The notes below the pieces were generated by a model that worked only from the letters and a program-made list of their open reading frames with translations, was not told where the DNA came from and ran no database searches. A program made the translations under genes and the position numbers. 64,000 bases of DNA. It comes from an uncultured Clostridia bacterium. Its GTDB lineage: Bacteria; Bacillota_I; Bacilli_A; RF39; UBA660. The stretch covers positions 38,006 through 102,005 of the forward strand of contig CAMUZE010000001.1 in NCBI GenBank assembly GCA_947165135.1, written 5' to 3'. How positions within the stretch are numbered: the first letter of the stretch is position 1; each line of letters starts with the position of its first letter. Positions 1-7,555 of the stretch are shown in pieces.

Positions 1-371
1 CCCGGGAAACTAAATTGCTTAAACAATTTCTTTAATCCTTCTTCATCTTCAGTAATATTTGGATATATTTCACTATAAGTGCCTTCTAAATATACATTAC
101 TTACTATTGCTTGGCCTCCATGACCTGGTCCAGAAATATAAATCATATTGAGTTTATTCTTTTTGATAATTCTATTTAAATGTACATAAACAAAGTTTTG
201 ACCAGGAGCAGTACCCCAGTGCCCTACTACATTTGGTTTAATGTGGTCTAATGTTAATTTTTCTTTAAGTAATGGATTATCTTTTAAATAAAGTTGTCCT
301 ACTGATAAATAATTAGTTGCTCTAAAATAAGCGTCTATTTTTCTTAATTCTGAGTCATTTAATGCTCTCAT
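1..371 (-). CDS. xfp: Phosphoketolase, N-terminal part (partial)
   Basis: The first 123 codons of a minus-strand gene that runs off the left edge of the window. The translation begins [20 protein letters not shown] and contains [37 protein letters not shown] and [10 protein letters not shown]. These are the N-terminal thiamine-diphosphate-domain signatures of xylulose-5-phosphate/fructose-6-phosphate phosphoketolase. By family knowledge the enzyme splits ketose phosphates with inorganic phosphate into acetyl phosphate and an aldose phosphate, the core of heterofermentative sugar breakdown. The ATG at 371 has an AGGAGG ribosome site 5 bases upstream. About 85% of the expected ~790 residues lie outside the window, so activity cannot be judged. 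Confidence 0.93.
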   Translation of the reverse strand, partial: MRALNDSELRKIDAYFRATNYLSVGQLYLKDNPLLKEKLTLDHIKPNVVGHWGTAPGQNFVYVHLNRIIKKNKLNMIYISGPGHGGQAIVSNVYLEGTYSEIYPNITEDEEGLKKLFKQFSFP

Positions 372-425
372 AATCGCCTCCTATTATAAATTAATTTTAC
401 TATATTTTGTTTCAAAATAAAAGAG

Positions 426-878
426 TTATAAAACTCTTTCACATAAATCTTCATACTTACTTCCATGTGGAATAATAATAAATTGACGAGTCTCTTCACC
501 TAATATTCTTATTTTAATATCAAGCCTATTTTTAGGTAAAATATCTTCAATCAAATCTGCCCATTCTATTATGCATACACCTTTTTTATTAAAATACTCT
601 GGTATTCCTAAGTCTTGTTTAATATCATTTAATCTATAAACATCCATATGAAATAATTTCATTTCAGCATTATCATATTCTTTAATAATGTTATATGTTG
701 GAGAAGTAATATTATCAGTAATTCCCAATGCTAAAGCAAATGCTTTTGCAAAAACAGTCTTACCACTCCCTAAATCCCCCTCTAAACATATTACCATATT
801 AGGAAATTTTTCAGACTCAATATTTTGAGCCAATTCCATAGTTTCATCCTCTGAATAAGTTGTTATTTTATATTGCAT
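426..878 (-). CDS. tsaE: TsaE, ATPase of tRNA t6A synthesis
   Basis: Small P-loop ATPase of about 150 residues. Walker A is GDLGSGKTVFAKAFA, followed by the family's SPTYNIIKEY, the HMDVYRL motif and IIEWADL. TsaE works with TsaB and TsaD to put threonylcarbamoyl on A37 of ANN-decoding tRNAs. The open frame extends to 965, but I place the start at the ATG at 878. This gives the normal family length, has GGTGAAGG just upstream, and a good promoter (TTGTAT-18-TACAAT) lies inside the longer frame. The usual partner tsaB is not adjacent. Confidence 0.93.
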   Translation of the reverse strand: MQYKITTYSEDETMELAQNIESEKFPNMVICLEGDLGSGKTVFAKAFALALGITDNITSPTYNIIKEYDNAEMKLFHMDVYRLNDIKQDLGIPEYFNKKGVCIIEWADLIEDILPKNRLDIKIRILGEETRQFIIIPHGSKYEDLCERVL

Positions 879-894
879 ATCCTTCACCATATTC

Positions 895-924
895 ATTGTA
901 CCATTATTATAATTTTTTATACAA
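895..924 (-). promoter_or_regulatory. Sigma-A-like promoter of tsaE
   Basis: On the minus strand TTGTAT (924-919) and TACAAT (900-895) are 18 bases apart. Transcription would begin about 10 bases before the ribosome site of the ATG at 878, which supports the shorter TsaE start. Confidence 0.55.
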
Positions 925-963
925 GTATTTTTGTATATTTTACATTTTTTAATATATTTACCC

Positions 964-993
964 ATACAATGATTTATTTACTCACATACAATA
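964..993 (+). promoter_or_regulatory. Candidate sporulation (sigma-E/K-like) promoter of cotJ
   Basis: CATACAATA at 985-993 fits the CATANNNTA -10 of sigma-K and the CATACANT of sigma-E. An AC lies exactly 17 bases upstream (966-967) and an ATA 18 bases upstream (964-966). A second CATACAAT is at 963-970. The cotJ operon of Bacillus subtilis is known to be transcribed in the mother cell by sigma-E. Caveat: the ribosome site AGGAGG starts at 998, so the message start would fall inside or next to it. Confidence 0.45.
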
Positions 994-1011
994 GTCTAGG
1001 AGGATGGTAAA

Positions 1012-1455
1012 ATGTTTTTTGATGAAACAAATAATTATTTCGATATAGAATATGATAATGGAATAACTGTAAATATAGATACAATCAATTTTAATAGAGA
1101 AGAAACTTTATATAAGCCACTAGAAGGATTTAACAAAGGAAATATGTTCCCTAGTATTTATTCAAAATATAAAAACTATGTATACAAATTAAAAGTTAAT
1201 AATCCTAAAGATGATTTGTTATATAAAATTCAAATGTATTCATTTGCTCTTAAGGATTATAATTTATATTTAGATACACATCCAGAAGATACTAAAGTTC
1301 TAAGAGAATTTAGGGATGTAAATCAAATGTATGAAACATCTAAACAAGAATATGAGTCTAAATATGGGCCATTATGTATTACAAGTGCTAATAGTACTTC
1401 AAAATGGACGTGGCTAAATGAACCATGGCCTTGGGATAAAGGGGGTAGTTATTAA
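1012..1455 (+). CDS. cotJB: Spore coat protein, CotJA-CotJB fusion
   Basis: 147 residues. Residues about 31-55 (ETLYKPLEGFNKGNMFPSIY) look like the core of CotJA. Residues about 68-145 are CotJB: LLYKIQMYSFALKDYNLYLDTHP, YGPLCI and the ending WTWLNEPWPWD. In Bacillus these are two separate small proteins that, with CotJC, sit in the inner spore coat. The start has a clean AGGAGG site at 998-1003. The stop overlaps the cotJC start by one base (TAATG), so translation is coupled. A single frame spans both parts with no sign of frameshift. Confidence 0.85.
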   Translation: MFFDETNNYFDIEYDNGITVNIDTINFNREETLYKPLEGFNKGNMFPSIYSKYKNYVYKLKVNNPKDDLLYKIQMYSFALKDYNLYLDTHPEDTKVLREFRDVNQMYETSKQEYESKYGPLCITSANSTSKWTWLNEPWPWDKGGSY

Positions 1456-2012
1456 TGTTTAAATATGAAAAAATGTTAGAATATCCAGTAAATGTAAAAA
1501 AGAAAGATTTAAAAATGGCAAAATTATTAGTTACTCAATTTGGAGGACCAGATGGAGAACTAGGTGCTGCATTAAGATATTTGTCTCAAAGATTCTCAAT
1601 GCCTGATTCAAGAGGAAAAGCACTACTTTCTGATATTGGAACTGAAGAACTTGGACATGTTGAGATGATTTGTACAATGATAGATCAATTAATAAGTGAT
1701 GCTTCAATAGATGAAATTAAAAATGCTGGATTAGAATCTTGGTATACACAACATAATAAAGGAGTTTATCCAATGGATGCTAATGGAGTACCATTCACAT
1801 CTGCTTATATTGCATCTACAGGTAATCCTATAGTGGACTTACATGAAGACTTAGCTGCAGAAGAAAAAGCAAGAGCTACTTATGAAAATTTAATGGATTT
1901 AACCAACGATGAAAGTTTACTTGCTCCGCTTAGTTTTTTAAGACAAAGAGAAATAGTACACTATACAAGATTTAAAGAACTACTTGATTATTATAAACAA
2001 AAAGGATATTAA
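1455..2012 (+). CDS. cotJC: CotJC, manganese-catalase-like spore coat protein
   Basis: 185-residue member of the manganese catalase (ferritin-like) family. The di-metal helices are visible as LGAALRYLSQRF, DIGTEELGHVEMICTMI, DLAAEEKARATYENL and REIVHYTRFKELL, which supply the Glu/His ligands. Family knowledge places it in the mother cell and spore coat, where it may detoxify peroxide. It is the last gene of a two-gene cotJ operon and ends in a hairpin with a T run. Length and motifs are normal. Confidence 0.93.
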   Translation: MFKYEKMLEYPVNVKKKDLKMAKLLVTQFGGPDGELGAALRYLSQRFSMPDSRGKALLSDIGTEELGHVEMICTMIDQLISDASIDEIKNAGLESWYTQHNKGVYPMDANGVPFTSAYIASTGNPIVDLHEDLAAEEKARATYENLMDLTNDESLLAPLSFLRQREIVHYTRFKELLDYYKQKGY

Positions 2013-2030
2013 GATTTAATATCTTTTTTA
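2001..2030 (+). terminator. Terminator after cotJC
   Basis: GATATTAA (2005-2012), a 3-base loop and TTAATATC (2016-2023), followed by a T run. It overlaps the stop codons of both convergent genes, cotJC and the ABC permease. Confidence 0.6.
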
Positions 2031-2719
2031 ATGAATAAAATAAAACCAATAATATTAAATAATAGAATAAATAATACATTTATAAAAATGCCATAATTAA
2101 TATTTAAGTTAATTCCATATTCTAGATTAACTAAATTAATAGACTCACTACTATTAAAAATAGTTAAATCTAAGTACGGAAGAAATGTATATTCTATAAA
2201 TTTACTATTATTTTTAAATAGAAATTCGGATAAAATTCCGCCAAAACTTAATAAAATTATACACATTCCAGAATTAATGGGTGTATTTTTTATAATAATA
2301 GACAAAAATGTGGTTAAAGACACAATAAAGTATAAAGGTATTGTAAAAGTATAATATTTTAAAATTAAATGCATATTCAAATTACTATTAATTATATAAA
2401 ATAATCCTAATAATATTGATGTTAAAACAAATGTATAAATAAATTCCATAATAATCTTTGATAGTAAAACTTTAGCTCTAGTTTTAGCTTTAGTTAAATA
2501 ATATTTAAAAGTACCATTATCTATTTCAACAGATACTATTCCAGAAAATATAATACTTAGTACTATGCCAATATATGGAATTAATATTATTAAATTATCA
2601 AATGTAACTATTTTATTTAAATAATACTCAATAATGAATATAGTAATAAATAAGAAAAAAGGCATTATTAATTTAAATTTACCTAATTTAGTAAATTCGT
2701 TTCTAATTAAATTAATCAT
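2009..2719 (-). CDS. ABC-2 type transporter permease
   Basis: 236 residues with about six hydrophobic segments, starting MINLIRNEFTKLGKFKLI, the usual opening of ABC-2 permeases of the NatB/BcrB kind. The loop EIDNGTFKYYLTKAKTRAKVLLSKI is the typical coupling region. It overlaps the end of the ATPase gene by 8 bases and should form an exporter with it. Substrates of such pairs include antimicrobial peptides and sodium; nothing here identifies the substrate. Confidence 0.85.
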   Translation of the reverse strand: MINLIRNEFTKLGKFKLIMPFFLFITIFIIEYYLNKIVTFDNLIILIPYIGIVLSIIFSGIVSVEIDNGTFKYYLTKAKTRAKVLLSKIIMEFIYTFVLTSILLGLFYIINSNLNMHLILKYYTFTIPLYFIVSLTTFLSIIIKNTPINSGMCIILLSFGGILSEFLFKNNSKFIEYTFLPYLDLTIFNSSESINLVNLEYGINLNINYGIFINVLFILLFNIIGFILFIKKDIKS

Positions 2720-3587
2720 TGTTTTTACCTACAATAGAGAAGAACTCTTTTTCTATTGTATTTTCACTTTCCTGTATTCTATACACTTTAATATTATTTA
2801 ATATTAGTTCTTTATTTATATTACTTATTGTTTCATCATTTTCATATACCTCTAAATTCTCATTTATACAATAATTTTTCATTAATAGTTTTGCTCTTGA
2901 AAAATCATCTACTTCAAAAGTGATATTTTTTTTATCATTTTTTTCTTTTATTTTAATATTCTCTATTTTTCCATCATTAATGAATATTACTTTATTACAT
3001 AACCACTCTATTTCGCTTAACATATGAGATGAAATTAAAATAGTTGTATCTTTTAAACCTTTTAATGACGTTAAAATATTTTTAATACCAACTGGATCAA
3101 GTCCATTAGTCGGTTCATCTAATATCAATATTTTAGGTTTATTTAACAAAGAAGATGCTATACCCAGTCGCTCTTTCATACCGAGTGAATATGTCTTAAA
3201 CTTTCTACCTAAATACTTCTCCATTTCAACTATTTTAACTATTTCCTCTATAGTATTTTCATCTACACCTTTAAACATTTTTTTGAATAATTCCAGATTC
3301 TTTTTTCCACTTAAACTTTTATATAAGTCAGGGCTTTCAATTAATGTACCTACCATAGACATGGCTTTTTCAAAATTATTTTTTAAACTAATATCATAAT
3401 AATATATTTCTCCTTCATCCATTGAATATAGACCAGTCATTATTTTTAATAATGTGGATTTCCCTGCCCCATTCTTACCAACCAAACCAACTATTTCACC
3501 CTCATAAATATCGAAACTTATGTCATCTAGTATTTTCTTTCTTCCAATTGTTTTAGTAATATTTCTTACTTTAATTACTTTTTTCAT
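2712..3587 (-). CDS. ABC transporter ATP-binding protein
   Basis: 291 residues. Walker A GLVGKNGAGKSTLLK, signature YSLGMKERLGIASSLL, Walker B ILILDEPTNGLDP and H-loop ILISSHM are all intact. The C-terminal 80 residues are a variable domain common in bacitracin-resistance-type (BcrA) and other exporter ATPases. The start has AAAGGAG 6 bases upstream and a TTGCAT-17-TATAAT promoter. It powers the permease encoded just downstream. Confidence 0.93.
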   Translation of the reverse strand: MKKVIKVRNITKTIGRKKILDDISFDIYEGEIVGLVGKNGAGKSTLLKIMTGLYSMDEGEIYYYDISLKNNFEKAMSMVGTLIESPDLYKSLSGKKNLELFKKMFKGVDENTIEEIVKIVEMEKYLGRKFKTYSLGMKERLGIASSLLNKPKILILDEPTNGLDPVGIKNILTSLKGLKDTTILISSHMLSEIEWLCNKVIFINDGKIENIKIKEKNDKKNITFEVDDFSRAKLLMKNYCINENLEVYENDETISNINKELILNNIKVYRIQESENTIEKEFFSIVGKNND

Positions 3588-3610
3588 ATAATCTCCTTTC
3601 TTTTAAAAGG

Positions 3611-3639
3611 ATTATATAAAGTATATTTTTTTAATGCAA
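3611..3639 (-). promoter_or_regulatory. Promoter of the ABC operon
   Basis: Minus strand TTGCAT (3639-3634), 17 bases, TATAAT (3616-3611), just ahead of the AAAGGAG ribosome site. Confidence 0.6.
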
Positions 3640-3676
3640 ATCGGTATTTTTGAATTTTCAGGCACTTTTTTGATAT

Positions 3677-3707
3677 AAAAAAAGAAAAATTCTCTAAGGA
3701 ATTTTTC
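3677..3707 (-). terminator. Terminator of the AAA ATPase gene
   Basis: Nine-base stem GAAAAATTC/GAATTTTTC (3684-3692 with 3699-3707), six-base loop, and a run of T on the minus strand (3683-3677). Confidence 0.75.
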
Positions 3708-3728
3708 AATTATTAGCACACTTTTCAA

Positions 3729-4688
3729 CTACATTTCACTTAAATTAACATTTTCTTCAGCAATTATATCTTTAAACAATTCTTTGAATCTTACAATCTC
3801 TTTTTGTTTAGCATCTTCGTATACAACTTTAGTTCTACAAATTGCTTTATAGAAATGTTTTAATGTAACAATAGGACTATTTTCATATGATGCGATAGAA
3901 AATGCATTCATTACTAATGTAAGAGCAATATCCGGATATCTATTACCTATTTCATATATTCTCTTATATTCATCAGTCATTTCAACTAAAAATCTAAATA
4001 TTCTTTCTTTTACATAATCTGTATATTCTAGTTTAACACCAGTTCTCTTCTCATATTTTGGATAAGTTCCGAGTAATATTTGAGTACATTGATCTTGATT
4101 TGGCTCTGCAACATCTACTTTTAAGAAACGTCTTAGGAAAGCTCTATCTCTTAAAATATATGCTTCATATTCTTCATATGTTGTAGCACCTATCATTTTA
4201 ATCTCACCACGATCTAAACCTGGTTTTAACATATTAGCAAAATCTATACTCATGTTAGAGGTATTTCTGTTAACTAACAAGTGAACCTCATCTATAAATA
4301 GAATAATATTCTTTTTGGTTTTTAATTCATCAACTAATAATTGTAATCTGTTTTCGTTATGACCATCACTTACAGTTTCGCCAAGTAAACTAGATATATT
4401 TACCTTTATTAGCTCATAGCCTTTTAAAGCATTGGGAATATTTCCATTTTTCATTCTATATCCAATACCTTCGACAATAGCGGTTTTACCAACACCAGCC
4501 TTACCAACCAAAAGAGCACTTTTTTCAGGTGTTAGTAAAATGATAATTGCTTGTTCAATTTCATTTTCTCTTCCGATAGCTGGATTAGTAATATATTCTT
4601 TTGATGATAAGTTCTCACCATATGTTTCAAGAATACTTACTTTTGTAGAAGGTTTCTCAAATTCAATAACCTCTAAATCTTCTTTCAT
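3729..4688 (-). CDS. Single-domain ClpA/B-like AAA+ ATPase
   Basis: 319 residues from the ATG at 4688. Walker A is [15 protein letters not shown], Walker [12 protein letters not shown], sensor GATTYEEYE, and an arginine-finger region follows. This matches the first AAA domain of ClpA/ClpB/ClpC: NPAIGREN...[19 protein letters not shown]. The usual N-domain, middle domain and second AAA domain are absent, so it is not a full chaperone. Such stand-alone proteins occur in Mollicutes-like genomes with unknown role. The frame can be read from a TTG at 4757, but that TTG is the -35 box of a good promoter, so the shorter start is preferred. Confidence 0.88.
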   Translation of the reverse strand: MKEDLEVIEFEKPSTKVSILETYGENLSSKEYITNPAIGRENEIEQAIIILLTPEKSALLVGKAGVGKTAIVEGIGYRMKNGNIPNALKGYELIKVNISSLLGETVSDGHNENRLQLLVDELKTKKNIILFIDEVHLLVNRNTSNMSIDFANMLKPGLDRGEIKMIGATTYEEYEAYILRDRAFLRRFLKVDVAEPNQDQCTQILLGTYPKYEKRTGVKLEYTDYVKERIFRFLVEMTDEYKRIYEIGNRYPDIALTLVMNAFSIASYENSPIVTLKHFYKAICRTKVVYEDAKQKEIVRFKELFKDIIAEENVNLSEM

Positions 4689-4728
4689 TTTTCCATTTTC
4701 CTTTACTGAATTAATTTTATCAATTTTT

Positions 4729-4757
4729 ATAATAAAAGTCCACTTTTTTGTTGACAA
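4729..4757 (-). promoter_or_regulatory. Promoter of the AAA ATPase gene
   Basis: Minus strand TTGTCA (4757-4752), 17 bases, TATTAT (4734-4729). The -35 box shares its bases with the -35 box of the divergent tRNA promoter. Confidence 0.65.
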
Positions 4758-4779
4758 ATTATTATTGTTAAACTATAAT
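4751..4779 (+). promoter_or_regulatory. Consensus promoter of tRNA-Asn
   Basis: TTGACA (4751-4756), exactly 17 bases, TATAAT (4774-4779), then 13 bases to the mature tRNA 5' end. A perfect sigma-A promoter. Confidence 0.8.
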
Positions 4780-4792
4780 TAGTAATACAAGT

Positions 4793-4868
4793 GCCTGATT
4801 AGCTCAGTCGGTAGAGCGCACGGCTGTTAACCGTTAGGTCGCAGGTCCGAGTCCTGCATCAGGCGCCA
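4793..4868 (+). tRNA. tRNA-Asn (anticodon GTT)
   Basis: 76 bases with the CCA end encoded. Acceptor GCCTGAT pairs with ATCAGGC; the D arm is GCTC/GAGC; the anticodon loop CTGTTAA gives anticodon GTT; the T arm is GCAGG/CCTGC with TCCGAGT. It is a single-gene unit between its own consensus promoter and a terminator. Confidence 0.96.
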
Positions 4869-4878
4869 TTAAAAAATT

Positions 4879-4903
4879 ACTCAAGCTTTGCTTGAGTTTT
4901 TTT
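4879..4903. terminator. Terminator after tRNA-Asn and feoB
   Basis: ACTCAAGC, three-base loop, GCTTGAGT (4879-4886 with 4890-4897), then T7 on the plus strand. An A run on the other side lets it also end the convergent feoB transcript. Confidence 0.85.
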
Positions 4904-6872
4904 ATATTATTATATTAAAAATTAATAATACTATTATGCCACATATTAGTGGTATAAAAAATGAATAAATCATCCATTTAGTACCAACTTCACTTTTTAT
5001 TGTTGATAATGTTGTGCCACAAGGAAAATGCATAATAGAAAATAATATTGTCGATATTGCAGTAGTTATAGTCCAACCATTGTTTATAAGAACATTTTTA
5101 ATTTCTAAATAATTAGAAATTGTAGATATATTATTCAATCCCAAATATCCCATTATTACAATTGGTATAACTATTTCATTAGCTGGTAATGCTAATAAAA
5201 ATGAAAGAAGAATTACTCCATCAAGTCCAATCATTTTAGCGAAAGGTTCTAAAAAATGAGAAAGTGATTCAAATATTGTTAAGTCATATAATTTAATATT
5301 AGTAAATAACCATATAATAATTCCACATGGAATAGATACTTTTATTGCTTTTTTTAAAATAGACAATGATTTATAAATAATACTTTCTTTTAATACTTTA
5401 GTTATTTTAACTTTTTTATAGCTAGGTAGTTCTAAAACAAAAAATCCGGAATATCCTTTTAATATTGTTTTTGATAATATAAATGATATTAAAAAAGACA
5501 TAATAATTGATAAAATAATAAACAAACATAAATATAAAGAAATTAATAATTTATTATTAGAATTGGCTAAAAACATTGTTATTAATGCTATTATCATTGG
5601 AAATCTTCCGTTACATGGAATAAAAGAATTTGTAAGTATTGCTATTAATTTATCTCTTTTACTATCAATTATTCTACTGCCAACTACTGCACAAGCATTA
5701 CATCCAAATCCAGTAAACATAGTTAAGCATTGTTTTCCATGGCATCCACAAATCGAACAAACCCTATCTAAGTTGAATGCTAGTCTTGGTAAAATACCTG
5801 ACTCTTCTGCATACGTATATAATATAAAAAATATAACAAGAGGTGGAAACATTACAGATACAATGAATGATACCACTCTATAAACTCCAAATAATAATGG
5901 TTCATATATAAATGAAGGGATTTTAAAATGTATAACTATGTTATATATAACAATTTCTATTTTAGAAAAAATAAAACTCAATAGTTCGCTAGGATAATTA
6001 GATAATATTATCGTTATAAAAAATATAATAAACATAATTATAAACATTAAGAAAACTGTAATTATTTTATTTGAAAATAGTTTATCTAAAAAGCATTTAC
6101 TATCACTATTATTTGTATAAACTTGATTTATTATTTCTTTGCTTAACCTATTTATAGTTAATGATATTCTATCCGATATTTCTTCTCCATTGATATTCAT
6201 TAAATAATCATTAATATTTTTATCATTAATATCTATTCCATATCTATTTTTAATTACATCAATTAAGCTTCTATCTTTGCATATAACACTTAGTGATAAA
6301 TATCTGTTATTAAATGCTTCAGGCAATATTTTTTTAATATTAGATATATGTTCTTCTATTTCATCATCATATGAATAATTAAACGTACTAAAAGTTTTCT
6401 CATTTAATGATTCAATTAATTCTTTAAATCCAGTGTTTTTAAAAGTTGAGCATTCAATTACTCTTATTCCTAAAATTTTACTTAATTTATTAGTATCAAT
6501 TTTTATTTTTCTACTTTCTAAAATATCTGCCATATTTATACATAAAATTACATCTTTAGTTATTTGCAATATTTGTAATAATAAATTTAAATTTTTTTCA
6601 AGATTAGTTCCATCAACAACATATATTACTTTTTTATAGTCTTCAAATAATAATGTATTTTTAGCAATTACTTCTTCTTCACTCAAACTAGATAAAGAAT
6701 ATATTCCTGGAAGATCTATTAAAATATAATCAGTCCCAACTATTTTTTTAGAAGCAATTTCAACTGTTTTTCCAGTCCAATTGCCTGTATGCTCATGTGA
6801 TAATGTAAGTTTATTAAATATTGAGGATTTCCCGACATTAGGGTTACCCATTAAAAGAATATTATTATTCAT
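4902..6872 (-). CDS. feoB: FeoB-type ferrous iron transporter (divergent form)
   Basis: 656 residues. The N-terminal GTPase domain has G1 GNPNVGKSS, the NWTGKTVE switch, DLPGIYSLS and NMAD. A membrane domain follows with GFGCNACAVVGSRIID and SFIPCNGRFP, in place of the canonical GCSVPA and PCSAKLP of the second feoB in this window. Both Gate Cys residues are kept, so Fe2+ (or a related divalent ion) import is likely. I use the ATG at 6872, which has GAGGTGGAG upstream and overlaps the end of feoA by 8 bases. The longer frame to 6902 would add ten residues before the G1 motif. Confidence 0.9.
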   Translation of the reverse strand: MNNNILLMGNPNVGKSSIFNKLTLSHEHTGNWTGKTVEIASKKIVGTDYILIDLPGIYSLSSLSEEEVIAKNTLLFEDYKKVIYVVDGTNLEKNLNLLLQILQITKDVILCINMADILESRKIKIDTNKLSKILGIRVIECSTFKNTGFKELIESLNEKTFSTFNYSYDDEIEEHISNIKKILPEAFNNRYLSLSVICKDRSLIDVIKNRYGIDINDKNINDYLMNINGEEISDRISLTINRLSKEIINQVYTNNSDSKCFLDKLFSNKIITVFLMFIIMFIIFFITIILSNYPSELLSFIFSKIEIVIYNIVIHFKIPSFIYEPLLFGVYRVVSFIVSVMFPPLVIFFILYTYAEESGILPRLAFNLDRVCSICGCHGKQCLTMFTGFGCNACAVVGSRIIDSKRDKLIAILTNSFIPCNGRFPMIIALITMFLANSNNKLLISLYLCLFIILSIIMSFLISFILSKTILKGYSGFFVLELPSYKKVKITKVLKESIIYKSLSILKKAIKVSIPCGIIIWLFTNIKLYDLTIFESLSHFLEPFAKMIGLDGVILLSFLLALPANEIVIPIVIMGYLGLNNISTISNYLEIKNVLINNGWTITTAISTILFSIMHFPCGTTLSTIKSEVGTKWMIYSFFIPLICGIIVLLIFNIII

Positions 6873-7089
6873 ACTCCACCTCAATGAAACAAGCATCTTC
6901 ATTTCTCAATGCAATAAGAGTATTTTTTATTTTATAACAAATTGGATTTTTAAATATTGATTCAAATTCTTTAATAATGCTTTCACCAGGAATAAATCCT
7001 AAATCATATAATCTTCTTTTTTTAATACCATGTAATTTTATATCAATTATTTTTGCTTTTTTATTAATATCTATTTTATTTAGGATCAT
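6865..7089 (-). CDS. feoA: FeoA-like iron transport accessory protein
   Basis: 74-residue SH3-like FeoA domain: KIIDIKLHGIKKRRLYDLGFIPGESI, then IALRNEDACFIEV. FeoA binds FeoB and tunes transport. It has a strong GGGAGG site. It is translationally coupled to feoB downstream. No recognisable Fur box was found upstream by eye. Confidence 0.87.
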   Translation of the reverse strand: MILNKIDINKKAKIIDIKLHGIKKRRLYDLGFIPGESIIKEFESIFKNPICYKIKNTLIALRNEDACFIEVEYE

Positions 7090-7157
7090 ATTATTATCCT
7101 CCCAACTATAGTAATATATGTTCTTCTTTATTTTTTGATAAAGTCATATTATTAATT

Positions 7158-7535
7158 ATGAAGGAAAATTTTAAAGATCTATTTAATATTAATCCAAGGT
7201 TTTCAACCTCTATTGCATTTATTCTTGGATTAATTTTATTGGATGATTTAACAGCTGCAGAGCAAAATGCTGTTGGAGAATGGCTAATATTAGTGGGGCA
7301 AATATTACTTACAAATTCTGGATTACAAGTAGTAATAGAAAATAGACTAAAAAATAATAATATTAATATCAATTCAAAGGAACTTAAATCAATATATAAT
7401 CCAACTATTTATGACATAAATAAAACAAAAGATATATTAAATAAAATATATCCGTCATATAAAAATGAATTTGATTCACTTTTAAAAATTATTAAAAAGT
7501 TAGAAAAAGAAATTAATGATATTAAAAAAGAGTAA
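7158..7535 (+). CDS. Conserved small membrane protein, unknown function
   Basis: 125 residues. Two short hydrophobic stretches (about 18-30 and 40-55) surround AAEQNAVGEWLILVGQILLTNSG, a block I associate with uncharacterised proteins of low-GC Bacillota. A charged C-terminal half ends in a predicted coiled coil (LLKIIKKLEKEINDIKKE). No ribosome site precedes the ATG. A TATTAT box ends only six bases before it, so the message may be leaderless. Divergent from feoAB. Function not recognised. Confidence 0.7.
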   Translation: MKENFKDLFNINPRFSTSIAFILGLILLDDLTAAEQNAVGEWLILVGQILLTNSGLQVVIENRLKNNNININSKELKSIYNPTIYDINKTKDILNKIYPSYKNEFDSLLKIIKKLEKEINDIKKE

Positions 7536-7555
7536 TTATTTAATAATTACCCTCT
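7528..7555. terminator. Convergent hairpin between two genes
   Basis: GTAATTATT-T-AATAATTAC (7532-7550) overlaps both stop codons and is flanked by A/T runs. It is a plausible two-way terminator. Confidence 0.5.

Noticed and set aside
1012..1455. Frameshift as the cause of the CotJA/CotJB fusion
   Set aside because: One frame runs through both parts with normal codon use and a single ribosome site.
4689..4757. Extended N terminus of the AAA ATPase from a TTG
   Set aside because: The TTG is the -35 box of a well-formed promoter.
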